Of a stretch of DNA of 64,000 nt, positions 25,961 through 33,211 are shown in pieces. The notes below the pieces were generated by a model, which saw only the letters and a list, made by a program, of their open reading frames with translations, ran no database searches and was not told the DNA's origin. Source of the stretch: 2-02-FULL-47-50 sp964479045 (GTDB taxonomy: Bacteria; Pseudomonadota; Gammaproteobacteria; Eutrophobiales; Eutrophobiaceae). The first letter of the stretch is position 1; every line of letters begins with the position of its first letter. Location of the stretch: contig CAYZJI010000014.1 of the NCBI GenBank assembly GCA_964479045.1, forward strand, positions 1 to 64,000, written 5' to 3'. A program made the translations under genes and the position numbers.

Positions 25961-25995
25961 AACCTGCTTTAGCCAATGCTGATGCGGGTTTTTTT
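25961..25995 (+). terminator. Intrinsic terminator of the SAM-II leader
   Basis: AACCTGC (25961-25967) pairs with GCGGGTT (25984-25990), seven pairs with one G-U, followed by TTTTT. It sits 2 bases after the aptamer and about 70 bp before the metZ start, the position of a riboswitch expression platform, so control is probably by transcription termination. Confidence 0.8.
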
Positions 25996-26067
25996 GTGTC
26001 TCCCGTATCGGTGGCCACCGGCTGACTCTGTGCAGAGTTTATGAATCTATGTGGAGACCATAAATAT

Positions 26068-27246
26068 ATGTCGAAATTAGATCCCGGCCGTTACGGGCCC
26101 AATACCCGTGCCGTCCGTGCGGGGCAGGTGCGCAGTCCGGAGGGTGAGCATAGCGAGGTCATTACGCCGACCTCGAGTTTTGTATTCAAGAATGCTGCTG
26201 AAGCTGCCGCCCGTTTCAAGGGTGATGTGCCCGGGAATATTTATTCCCGGTTTACCAATCCTACCGTCCGCACCTTCGAGGAACGCCTTGCAGCATTGGA
26301 GGGTGGTGAGCGTTGTATTGCCACATCCTCCGGTATGAGCGCGATCCTGAGCACCTGCATGGCGTTGCTGAAAAGCGGCGATCATATTGTTTCTTCGCGC
26401 AGTATTTTCGGTACCACGGTCATGCTGTTCAGCAATATTCTGGGCAAGTTTGGGGTGCAGACCACATTTGTAGATTTCACCGATTATGCTGCGTGGGAAG
26501 CGGCCATCCGCCCGGAAACCAGATTGCTGTTTCTGGAAACACCGTCCAATCCCTTGACTGAAATTGCCGATATCCGGCGGCTGGCCGACATTGCCCACAA
26601 GCATGGCTGCCTGCTTGTCGTAGACAACTGTTTCTGCACGCCTGTCCTGCAGCAGCCGTTCAGTCTGGGCGCAGACATCGTGATTCATTCCGCCACCAAA
26701 TACTTGGACGGGCAGGGACGGTGTGTTGGCGGAGCGGTTATTGGTAGTAATCAACACATGAATGAAGTCTTCGGATTCCTGCGCACCGCCGGACCCAGCC
26801 TGAGCCCGTTCAATGCCTGGGTATTTCTCAAAGGTCTGGAGACGCTGGGCATTCGCATGAAGGCGCACTGCGAAAATGCCCTGCAGGTTGCAAAGTGGCT
26901 GGAAGCGCGGCCACAGGTGGAAAAAGTGTATTACCCGGGTCTCAAGTCGCACCCGCAGCATACGCTTGCCGGCAAACAGCAATCCGGTTACGGCGGGATT
27001 GTAAGTTTCGTGGTGCGGGGCGGCAAAGAGGCGGCCTGGCGGCTTATCGATAAGATGCGATTGTTCTCCATTACGGCCAATCTGGGTGACACCAAGAGCA
27101 CGATTACCCATCCGGCGTCCACAACACACCACCGTTTGAGTGAGGAACAACGCCGGGAAGCGGGGATCAGCGAAGGGCTGATCCGTTTGTCAGTCGGTCT
27201 GGAAGATGTGGCCGATCTGACCTCTGATCTGGAGGCCGGTTTGTAA
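26068..27246 (+). CDS. metZ: O-succinylhomoserine sulfhydrylase
   Basis: MetZ uses PLP to make homocysteine from O-succinylhomoserine and sulfide, a direct sulfhydrylation step of methionine synthesis. The 392-residue Cys/Met-metabolism enzyme has SRFTNPTVRTFEERLAALEG, the PLP lysine in DIVIHSATKYLDGQGR, and the C-terminal IRLSVGLEDVADL. The closest named family is MetZ of pseudomonads, which also follows purF in gene order. The ATG at 26068 is chosen over an in-frame ATG at 26041 because GGAGA lies 8 bases before it and the family begins here. It is controlled by the SAM-II leader upstream. Confidence 0.94.
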   Translation: MSKLDPGRYGPNTRAVRAGQVRSPEGEHSEVITPTSSFVFKNAAEAAARFKGDVPGNIYSRFTNPTVRTFEERLAALEGGERCIATSSGMSAILSTCMALLKSGDHIVSSRSIFGTTVMLFSNILGKFGVQTTFVDFTDYAAWEAAIRPETRLLFLETPSNPLTEIADIRRLADIAHKHGCLLVVDNCFCTPVLQQPFSLGADIVIHSATKYLDGQGRCVGGAVIGSNQHMNEVFGFLRTAGPSLSPFNAWVFLKGLETLGIRMKAHCENALQVAKWLEARPQVEKVYYPGLKSHPQHTLAGKQQSGYGGIVSFVVRGGKEAAWRLIDKMRLFSITANLGDTKSTITHPASTTHHRLSEEQRREAGISEGLIRLSVGLEDVADLTSDLEAGL

Positions 27247-27262
27247 AGATCTGGGGCGTGTC

Positions 27263-27286
27263 AATACCGGCATTTTCTGGTATTTT
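27263..27286 (+). terminator. metZ terminator
   Basis: AATACCGG (27263-27270) pairs with CTGGTATT (27277-27284) with one G-U, loop CATTTT, followed by TT. It lies 17 bases after the metZ stop. The T-tract is short, so termination efficiency is uncertain. Confidence 0.5.
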
Positions 27287-27382
27287 ACGGAGAGCGGTAT
27301 CTGCCATTCATTAAATATTAGATCGCACAGGCGCCCGCCCAACCGGGCCAGCGATTTTAGTGGGGGCTGTAGTACCTGAGCA

Positions 27383-27448
27383 GGAACCCATCTCATACAT
27401 CCGGATGTGCAAGGATGAGTCACGTCTGTGGCGTATGCGATGGGTTCC
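27383..27448 (+). promoter_or_regulatory. Structured leader RNA upstream of the serine-cycle genes
   Basis: In the 295 bases between the metZ terminator and sga a 66-base element is closed by a perfect 10-bp helix, GGAACCCATC (27383-27392) with GATGGGTTCC (27439-27448). Inside it CTCAT can pair with ATGAG, GTCAC with GTGGC around GTCT, and CATAC with GTATG; these form a multi-branch junction or alternatives. A small hairpin GCCC-AACC-GGGC lies upstream at 27337-27348. A terminator hairpin follows 16 bases later. The design resembles a riboswitch or attenuator, but it matches no class I recognise. Confidence 0.55.
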
Positions 27449-27464
27449 GAAAGATCCAGAACAG

Positions 27465-27487
27465 ACGCCGGTGCAGCTGGCGTTTTT
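27465..27487 (+). terminator. Intrinsic terminator in the sga leader
   Basis: ACGCCGG (27465-27471) pairs with CTGGCGT (27477-27483), loop TGCAG, one G-U pair, followed by TTTT. It stands 95 bp before the sga start codon with no gene ending just upstream other than metZ, which has its own hairpin. This suits a conditional terminator for the serine-cycle operon. Confidence 0.7.
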
Positions 27488-27581
27488 AGTCTCTGGAGAC
27501 TGATAACTATAGTGGTTATTAAGGACAGATTTTCTAAATTTATTAATCCGATACAGATGATACTTGACTGGAGGTTTTACC

Positions 27582-28766
27582 ATGCCCGGACGTAATTTTC
27601 TTTTTATCCCCGGCCCGACCACAATTCCGCGCCGCATTCAGAATGCCATGCACCTCGAGCAGGAGGACATGCGTGCACTGGACCTGCCGGAATTCACCAA
27701 GCCGCTCTATGAAGACATGAAGAAGGTCTTCAAAACCAAGACCGGCCGTGTATTTATCTTTCCGGCCTCCGGAACCGGTGGCTGGGAGTCTGCGGTCGCC
27801 AATACGCTCAATCCGGGTGACAAGGTGCTGATGTCCGGTTTTGGTCATTTCTCCAATCTGTGGATCGATCTCTGTCAGCGCTGGGGCCTTAATGTGCAGG
27901 CGCTGGAAGTGGAATGGGGTGAAGGTGTTCCGGTGGAAAAATATGCTGAAATCCTCGCCGCCGACAAGAAACACGAAATCAAGGCCGTATTTGCCACCCA
28001 GAACGAAACCGCCACGGGTGTGGCTTCCGACATTGCCGGGGTGCGCAAGGCGCTGGATGCCGCGAAGCATCCGGCCCTGTTGTTTGTGGATGGTGTGAGC
28101 TCGGTTGCTTCCATTGATTTCCGCATGGATGAATGGGGCGTCGATCTGTGCGTGTCCGGTTCGCAGAAAGGGTTCATGCTGCCGACCGGTCTTGGTATTG
28201 TCTGCGCCAGCCAGAAAGCGCTCGATATGCGCAAGAATTCCAAACTGCCAAAAACGTTTTTTGACTGGGAAGATCAGATCCGCACCAACGATCTCGGTTA
28301 TTTCCCGTATACCCCGCCGATGCTGTTGCTGCGCGGACTGCGTGAATCACTGAACATGATCTTCGAAGAAGGTCTGGAAAATGTATTTGCCCGTCATCAT
28401 CGCATGGCCACCGCCGTGCGCAAGGCGGTAGCGGCCTGGGGATTGCGTCCGATTGCGAAAGAGCCGAAGTGGTATTCCGATACCGTGACCGCAGTGGCCA
28501 CGCCGGACGGGTTTGATGGCAATGAAGTGGTTCGTCATGCCTACAAGTATTACAACCTGGCCCTGTCCATCAGTCTGGCCAAGATTGCCGGCAAGGCGTT
28601 CCGTATCGGGCATCTGGGTGATATGAATGAGCTCATGATCCTGACCCCGATCAGCGGTGCCGAAATGGCGATGAAGGATCTGGGTTATCCCATCGAGCTC
28701 GGCAGTGGTGTGGCGGCGGCACAGGAGTACCTGCGTTCGACCAAAAAGAACCGCCTGGAAAAATAA
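27582..28766 (+). CDS. sga: Serine-glyoxylate aminotransferase
   Basis: The enzyme transfers the amino group of serine to glyoxylate, giving hydroxypyruvate and glycine, the entry step of the serine cycle. The 394-residue class V aminotransferase has LFIPGPTTIPRRIQNAM at the start, FPASGTGGWESAVANTL, and DGVSSVASIDFRMDEWGVD. The PLP lysine is near residue 196 in CVSGSQKGFMLPTG. The ATG at 27582 follows GGAGG at good spacing. It is the first gene of the cluster with mcl, mtkAB, hprA and ppc, which supports serine-glyoxylate rather than alanine-glyoxylate specificity. Confidence 0.93.
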   Translation: MPGRNFLFIPGPTTIPRRIQNAMHLEQEDMRALDLPEFTKPLYEDMKKVFKTKTGRVFIFPASGTGGWESAVANTLNPGDKVLMSGFGHFSNLWIDLCQRWGLNVQALEVEWGEGVPVEKYAEILAADKKHEIKAVFATQNETATGVASDIAGVRKALDAAKHPALLFVDGVSSVASIDFRMDEWGVDLCVSGSQKGFMLPTGLGIVCASQKALDMRKNSKLPKTFFDWEDQIRTNDLGYFPYTPPMLLLRGLRESLNMIFEEGLENVFARHHRMATAVRKAVAAWGLRPIAKEPKWYSDTVTAVATPDGFDGNEVVRHAYKYYNLALSISLAKIAGKAFRIGHLGDMNELMILTPISGAEMAMKDLGYPIELGSGVAAAQEYLRSTKKNRLEK

Positions 28767-28795
28767 GGGCAAACCTGAATTTATTACAATAATGA

Positions 28796-28942
28796 TTACG
28801 GCATGTTGCAAAACGTTACGAGCAGGCCCGGCTACGCGAAGCCGCGCAGCGAGACGCGAGACATATCAGATAGATAGGCGAGCGTTGAGCGAGCACGCGA
28901 CAAAGTAGACGGGACGCACAGTAGTTTTGCAACTTGCCGTAA
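28796..28942. mobile_element. 147-bp MITE-like element between sga and mcl
   Basis: The element is bounded by 19-bp terminal inverted repeats with 18 matches: TTACGGCATGTTGCAAAAC (28796-28814) and GTTTTGCAACTTGCCGTAA (28924-28942). The interior is GC-rich with short hairpins (GGCTACGCGAAGCC) and no coding potential. It fills most of the 195-bp gap between two genes of one pathway. No transposase is encoded, so it would be non-autonomous. Target-site duplication is not clear; TTA/TAA is possible as part of the repeat ends. Confidence 0.8.
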
Positions 28943-28961
28943 ACTTGCTGAGGAGAAGTTT

Positions 28962-29915
28962 ATGAGTTTCACCCAATACGAACAGGCACGACCACGCCTG
29001 CAACGCAGTGAACTGGCGGTTCCCGGCTCTAACCCTAATATGTTCGAAAAAGCGGCCAAGAGTGAAGCTGACTATGTGTTTCTTGATGTTGAGGATGCTG
29101 TAGTCCCAGACGATAAACCGCAGGCCCGCAAAAATATCATTCAGGCCTTGAATGATATTGATTGGGGCAACAAAACCATATCAGTGCGTATCAACGGTCT
29201 GGATACGCATTATATGTATCGTGACGTAGTTGATATCCTGGAACAGGCCGGAAACAAGCTTGACACCATCCTGATCCCCAAGGTCGGTACCGCACAGGAT
29301 GTGTACGCCATTGATATGCTGGTTACCCAGATTGAAACGGCCATGGGGTTAAAGAAAAAAATCGGCCTTGAATGTCTGATAGAAACAGCGCTGGGTGGCG
29401 CCAATGTCTTTACGATTGCTCAGGCCAGCCCTCGTCTTGAAGCCTTGCATTTTGGCGTAGCCGATTATGCTGCCAGTCTGCGTTCACGCACGACGGTTAT
29501 TGGTGGTCTGAACCCTGATTATGTCTGTAAGGGTGTAGAAATTGATCAGTGGCATGCCGCCCAGGTCCAGATGTTGACGGCCTGTCGTGCTTTCGGATTG
29601 CGTGCTATTGATGGTCCCTTCGGAGATTTTAGTGACCCTGATGCCTTCCGTGAAGCGGCAAGACGCGTTGCTGCACTCGGCTATGAAGGGAAGTGGGCGA
29701 TCCACCCTTCACAAATTGCGTTGGCTAACGAAGTGATGTCGCCGCCAGAAAAAGAAGTGACCCGCGCGCGTCGCGTGCTGGAAGCACTGGCTGAAGCTGC
29801 GAAAGCTGGCAAGGGTGCAGCGCAACTGGATGGCAAGATGATCGATATTGCGTCAGAACGTATGGCACGTAACGTCATCGCGCAGGCGGACCAGATTGCA
29901 TCCAAGAAAAAGTGA
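28962..29915 (+). CDS. mcl: Malyl-CoA lyase
   Basis: This enzyme cleaves malyl-CoA to acetyl-CoA and glyoxylate, regenerating the glyoxylate acceptor of the serine cycle. The 317-residue CitE-like TIM barrel has RSELAVPGSNPNMFEKAAK, FLDVEDAVVPDDKPQARKNI with metal-linked acidic residues, ISVRINGLDTHYMYRDV and LHFGVADYAASLRSRT. It resembles methylotroph malyl-CoA lyases more than citrate lyase beta subunits, which lack the DTHYMYRD stretch as far as I recall. GAGGAG precedes the ATG, just downstream of the MITE. The stop codon is part of a GTGAAGCG repeat. Confidence 0.93.
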   Translation: MSFTQYEQARPRLQRSELAVPGSNPNMFEKAAKSEADYVFLDVEDAVVPDDKPQARKNIIQALNDIDWGNKTISVRINGLDTHYMYRDVVDILEQAGNKLDTILIPKVGTAQDVYAIDMLVTQIETAMGLKKKIGLECLIETALGGANVFTIAQASPRLEALHFGVADYAASLRSRTTVIGGLNPDYVCKGVEIDQWHAAQVQMLTACRAFGLRAIDGPFGDFSDPDAFREAARRVAALGYEGKWAIHPSQIALANEVMSPPEKEVTRARRVLEALAEAAKAGKGAAQLDGKMIDIASERMARNVIAQADQIASKKK

Positions 29916-29976
29916 AGCGGGACTCGTGAAGCGTATCTCGTAATTTTCGCTTCACGCTTCACGAATAACGCTTCAC
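29912..29976. repeat. GTGAAGCG stem-loop repeat, copy 2
   Basis: GTGAAGCG units on the left (29912, 29926) and CGCTTCAC units on the right form a long imperfect hairpin. The first unit contains the mcl stop codon. Same family as 627-682 and 32116-32197. Confidence 0.75.
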
Positions 29977-30034
29977 ATTCCGGTTAAAAAAACAAAAGAT
30001 AATTTTGAAAAATTGAGGTCGGAGGAAAAACATC

Positions 30035-31210
30035 ATGGATATCCATGAATATCAGGCAAAAGAAATCCTGTCGGGATACGGTATACCGATCGCGGCAGGC
30101 GGGCTGGCTTACAGCCCTGAACAGGCGGTGTATCGCACCACTGAAATTGGTGGTGAAGTCTGGGTCGTGAAGGCCCAGATTCATTCCGGTGCGCGTGGCA
30201 AGGCCGGCGGCATCAAGGTCTGTAAAACAGAAGATGAAGTCTGGGAAGCTGCTGATGATCTGCTGGGCAAGAAACTGATTACTCACCAGACCGGCCCGCA
30301 GGGCAAGGTCTGTAACCGCCTTTATATTGAAGCCGGTTGTAACATCGCCCGCGAAATCTACGTTGCATTTGTGCTGGATCGCGCCAAAGAGCGCGTCACG
30401 GTGATCGCCTCTTCCGAGGGCGGTATGGAAATCGAAGAGCTGGCCGTGAAGAAACCGCAATCGATCATCCGTGTTTCCGTGGAACCGGCCGTCGGCATGC
30501 AGGCCTTCCAGGCGCGTGAAATCGCGTTTGCCCTGAAACTCGACAAGGCGCAGATCAATCAGGCGGTAACAACCCTGCTGGGATGCTATCGCGCAATGCG
30601 CGACCTGGATGCGAACATGGTGGAAATCAATCCGCTGGTCGTCACCAAGGAAGGCAACCTGCTCGCACTCGATGCCAAGATGGGCTTCGATGATAACGCC
30701 CTGTTCCGGCATCCGAACATTTCCGAACTGCGTGACAAATCGCAGGAAGATATCCGCGAAATGCGTGCAGCGGATCGTGGCCTGAGTTATGTCGGCTTGG
30801 ATGGCAACATCGGTTGCATCATCAACGGCGCCGGTCTGGCCATGGCCACCATGGACATGATCAAACATGCTGGTGGCGAGCCTGCCAACTTCCTCGACAT
30901 CGGTGGCGGTGCTTCTCCGGAACGTACCATGAAAGCATTTAATCTGGTGCTGTCCGATGCCAATGTTGAAACCATACTCGTCAATATCTTCGCCGGGATC
31001 AACCGCTGCGACTGGATTGCCGAAGGTGTGGTCCAGGCGGTGAAAAAAATCGACCTCAAGGTTCCTCTGGTCGTGCGTCTGTCCGGCACCAATGTGGAAG
31101 CCGGTCGCAAGATTATTGCGGACAGTGGTTTGCCGATCATATCGGCTAACACGCTGAAAGAAGCTGCTGATAAAGCAGTGGCGGCGTGGAAACAGGCGAC
31201 CGGGAAATAA
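30035..31210 (+). CDS. mtkA: Malate-CoA ligase (malate thiokinase) beta subunit
   Basis: With MtkB it forms malyl-CoA from malate, CoA and ATP. The 391-residue protein is a SucC-type ATP-grasp subunit: MDIHEYQAKEILSGYGIPI at the start, VWVVKAQIHSGARGKAGGIK for nucleotide binding, MVEINPLVV for metal binding, and FLDIGGGASPERTMKAFNLV. Sequence alone does not separate it from succinyl-CoA synthetase. The neighbours mcl and hprA and the length (MtkA of Methylobacterium is about 390 residues) make malate the likely substrate. A good GGAGG site precedes the ATG, and mtkB follows after 13 bp. Confidence 0.88.
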   Translation: MDIHEYQAKEILSGYGIPIAAGGLAYSPEQAVYRTTEIGGEVWVVKAQIHSGARGKAGGIKVCKTEDEVWEAADDLLGKKLITHQTGPQGKVCNRLYIEAGCNIAREIYVAFVLDRAKERVTVIASSEGGMEIEELAVKKPQSIIRVSVEPAVGMQAFQAREIAFALKLDKAQINQAVTTLLGCYRAMRDLDANMVEINPLVVTKEGNLLALDAKMGFDDNALFRHPNISELRDKSQEDIREMRAADRGLSYVGLDGNIGCIINGAGLAMATMDMIKHAGGEPANFLDIGGGASPERTMKAFNLVLSDANVETILVNIFAGINRCDWIAEGVVQAVKKIDLKVPLVVRLSGTNVEAGRKIIADSGLPIISANTLKEAADKAVAAWKQATGK

Positions 31211-31223
31211 GGGGAGAGATGCA

Positions 31224-32114
31224 ATGGCAATTTTACTCGACAAAAATTCAAAAGTGATTGTGCAGGGTTTTACCGGTCAGATTGGAACCTTCCATGCGAC
31301 CGAGATGATCGAATACGGCACGAATGTCGTGGGCGGTGTAACACCGGGTAAAGGTGGCACCAAACATCTTGATCGTCCGGTATTCAACACCATGAAAGAA
31401 GCGGTGGCCGCGACCGGCGCCAACGCCAGCATCGTATTTATTCCGCCTCCCTTTGCCGCGGACGGCATCATGGAAGCCGCTGACGCCGGCATCAAATTCT
31501 GCGTAGCGATTACCGATGGTATTCCGTCACAGGACATGATCCGCGTGAAGCGTTACATGCGCCGCTACAAGAAAGAAGATCGCATGGTGCTGACCGGCCC
31601 GAACTGTGCCGGTTCCATCAGTCCGGGCAAGTGCATGATGGGTATCATGCCGGGTCATATTTATATGGAAGGTCCAGTCGGTGTGGTTGGCCGCTCCGGT
31701 ACGCTCGGTTATGAGGCGGCTTCCCAGATGAAAGAACTGGGCATTGGTATCTCCACCAGTATCGGTATCGGCGGTGATCCGATCAATGGCAGTTCGTTCA
31801 AGGATCATCTGGAACTGTTCGAACAGGATCCGGAAACCAAGGTCATTGTCATGATCGGTGAAATCGGCGGACCGCAGGAAGCGGAAGCGGCGAAGTTCGC
31901 CAAGGAAAACATGAAGAAACCGGTCGTTGGGTACATCGCTGGTCTGACTGCGCCCAAAGGCCGCCGTATGGGCCATGCCGGCGCGATCATTTCAGCCACC
32001 GGAGAGAGTGCTTCGGAAAAGGTTGAAATTTTGAAGGAGTGTGGTGTTCATGTTGTTCCGAACCCGGCTTCCTTTGGTCCGATCGTGAAAGATATATTGG
32101 CGAAAGTGAAATAG
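31224..32114 (+). CDS. mtkB: Malate-CoA ligase (malate thiokinase) alpha subunit
   Basis: A 296-residue SucD-type subunit that carries the phospho-histidine and the CoA site. VIVQGFTGQIGTFHATEMIE is the CoA-binding start, VVGRSGTLGYEAASQMKELG and GIGGDPINGSSFKDHLELFE fit the family, and the catalytic His is near residue 251 in RRMGHAGAIISATGESASEK. It pairs with mtkA. Assignment to malate rather than succinate rests on the serine-cycle context. The stop is followed after 1 base by a large stem-loop repeat that separates it from hprA. Confidence 0.88.
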   Translation: MAILLDKNSKVIVQGFTGQIGTFHATEMIEYGTNVVGGVTPGKGGTKHLDRPVFNTMKEAVAATGANASIVFIPPPFAADGIMEAADAGIKFCVAITDGIPSQDMIRVKRYMRRYKKEDRMVLTGPNCAGSISPGKCMMGIMPGHIYMEGPVGVVGRSGTLGYEAASQMKELGIGISTSIGIGGDPINGSSFKDHLELFEQDPETKVIVMIGEIGGPQEAEAAKFAKENMKKPVVGYIAGLTAPKGRRMGHAGAIISATGESASEKVEILKECGVHVVPNPASFGPIVKDILAKVK

Positions 32115-32115
32115 A

Positions 32116-32197
32116 TGTGAAGCGGGATACGTGAAACGTGAAGCGTAAAGGTTAAAAAATCTTTTTGCGTTTCACGCTTCACGAGATACGTTTCACG
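32116..32197. repeat. GTGAAGCG stem-loop repeat, copy 3
   Basis: GTGAAGCGGGATACGTGAAA on the left is mirrored by GCGTTTCACGCTTCACGAGA and ATACGTTTCAC on the right, with an A/T-rich loop TTAAAAAATCTTTTT. It lies directly behind the mtkB stop and is the longest copy of the family. Confidence 0.75.
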
Positions 32198-32239
32198 ATC
32201 ATGTGCACATAATAAATAATTCTGTTACAGGAGTCGATT

Positions 32240-33211
32240 GTGGCAAAACCGAAAGTTGTGATTACCCGTAAATGGCCGGAAGCGGCGGAAGCCAAAGCGA
32301 AAGAACTGTTTGATGTCGTGCTCAACACGGATGATCATCCGATGAGCGTAGCCGAACTGCAGGATGCCCTGAAAAAGGCTGATGCCGTTTGCCCGACGGT
32401 ATCCGATAAAATTTCCGCGGAAGTGCTGAGTGCCGAACCGCTGAAGTGCAAGATACTGGGCAATTTTGGTGTTGGCTTCAATCATATTGATCTGGATGCC
32501 GCCAAAGCCAGAAATCTGGTGGTCACCAATACGCCGGAAGTGTTGACCGATTGTACGGCGGACATCGCCATGACATTAATGCTCATGGTCGCACGCCGCG
32601 CCGGTGAAGGCGAACGTCATGTGCGTACCAAAGCCTGGACCGGTTGGCGTCCGACTCACATGATTGGCACCAAGGTCACCGGGAAAACTCTTGGCTTGAT
32701 CGGATTCGGCCGTATTGCACAGGCCATGGCCCGCAAGGCGCATTTCGGTTTTGGCATGAAGATCATTTTTTCGGATCCCTATCCACCCTCACTGGAAATC
32801 CAGAACAGTGTCGGTGCCGTCCAGTGTGCAACACCGGAAGATGTGCTGAAACAGGCAGATTTCGTGTCCCTGCATTGTCCGGGCGGCAAGGAAACCTATC
32901 ATCTGCTGAATGCAGAACGTATTGGCATGATGAAAAAGTCCGCATTCCTGATAAACACGGCACGTGGTGATGTGGTTGATCCCGCCGCTTTGATCAAGGC
33001 GCTCAAGAACAACACCATTGCCGGTGCCGGTCTGGATGTGTTTGAAGGTGAGCCCAAGGTACAGGAAGAATTCCTTACCATGGACAACGTCGTTCTGTTC
33101 CCGCACCTCGGCAGTGCTACCATGGAAACCCGTGTAGCCATGGGTCTCAGGGCAATCGAAAATGTAAAAGCATATTTTGATGGCAAACCGCCACGTGACC
33201 GGGTCGTGTGA
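32240..33211 (+). CDS. hprA: Hydroxypyruvate/glyoxylate reductase
   Basis: A 323-residue D-2-hydroxyacid dehydrogenase, likely reducing hydroxypyruvate to D-glycerate in the serine cycle. Nucleotide-binding loop at about 151-162 is LGLIGFGRIAQAMA, a G-x-G-x-x-A variant. Catalytic residues appear in order: Arg in INTARGDVVDPAAL, Glu in GLDVFEGEP, and His in FPHLGSATMETR. It begins with GTG at 32240, with CAGGAG upstream. The downstream ppc start overlaps its stop by 4 bases. Glyoxylate reductase activity cannot be excluded from sequence; the neighbours favour hydroxypyruvate. Confidence 0.9.
   Translation: MAKPKVVITRKWPEAAEAKAKELFDVVLNTDDHPMSVAELQDALKKADAVCPTVSDKISAEVLSAEPLKCKILGNFGVGFNHIDLDAAKARNLVVTNTPEVLTDCTADIAMTLMLMVARRAGEGERHVRTKAWTGWRPTHMIGTKVTGKTLGLIGFGRIAQAMARKAHFGFGMKIIFSDPYPPSLEIQNSVGAVQCATPEDVLKQADFVSLHCPGGKETYHLLNAERIGMMKKSAFLINTARGDVVDPAALIKALKNNTIAGAGLDVFEGEPKVQEEFLTMDNVVLFPHLGSATMETRVAMGLRAIENVKAYFDGKPPRDRVV

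Noticed and set aside
26077..27150. Minus-strand open frame opposite metZ
   Set aside because: metZ is clear in the other strand with start, PLP lysine and regulatory leader; the antisense frame is incidental.
27292..27350. Glycine riboswitch in the sga leader, suggested by GGAGAGCG
   Set aside because: The rest of the glycine aptamer signature (GCCGAAGG and the CUCUCAGG segment) is absent.
29984..31243. Minus-strand open frame of 419 codons opposite mtkA
   Set aside because: His/Asp/Phe-rich antisense reading of a well-supported enzyme gene; no homology pattern seen.
30035..32114. sucC-sucD (succinyl-CoA synthetase) assignment
   Set aside because: Sequence motifs are shared by both enzymes, but the flanking mcl, sga, hprA and ppc genes and absence of other TCA genes favour malate-CoA ligase; a tree would decide.
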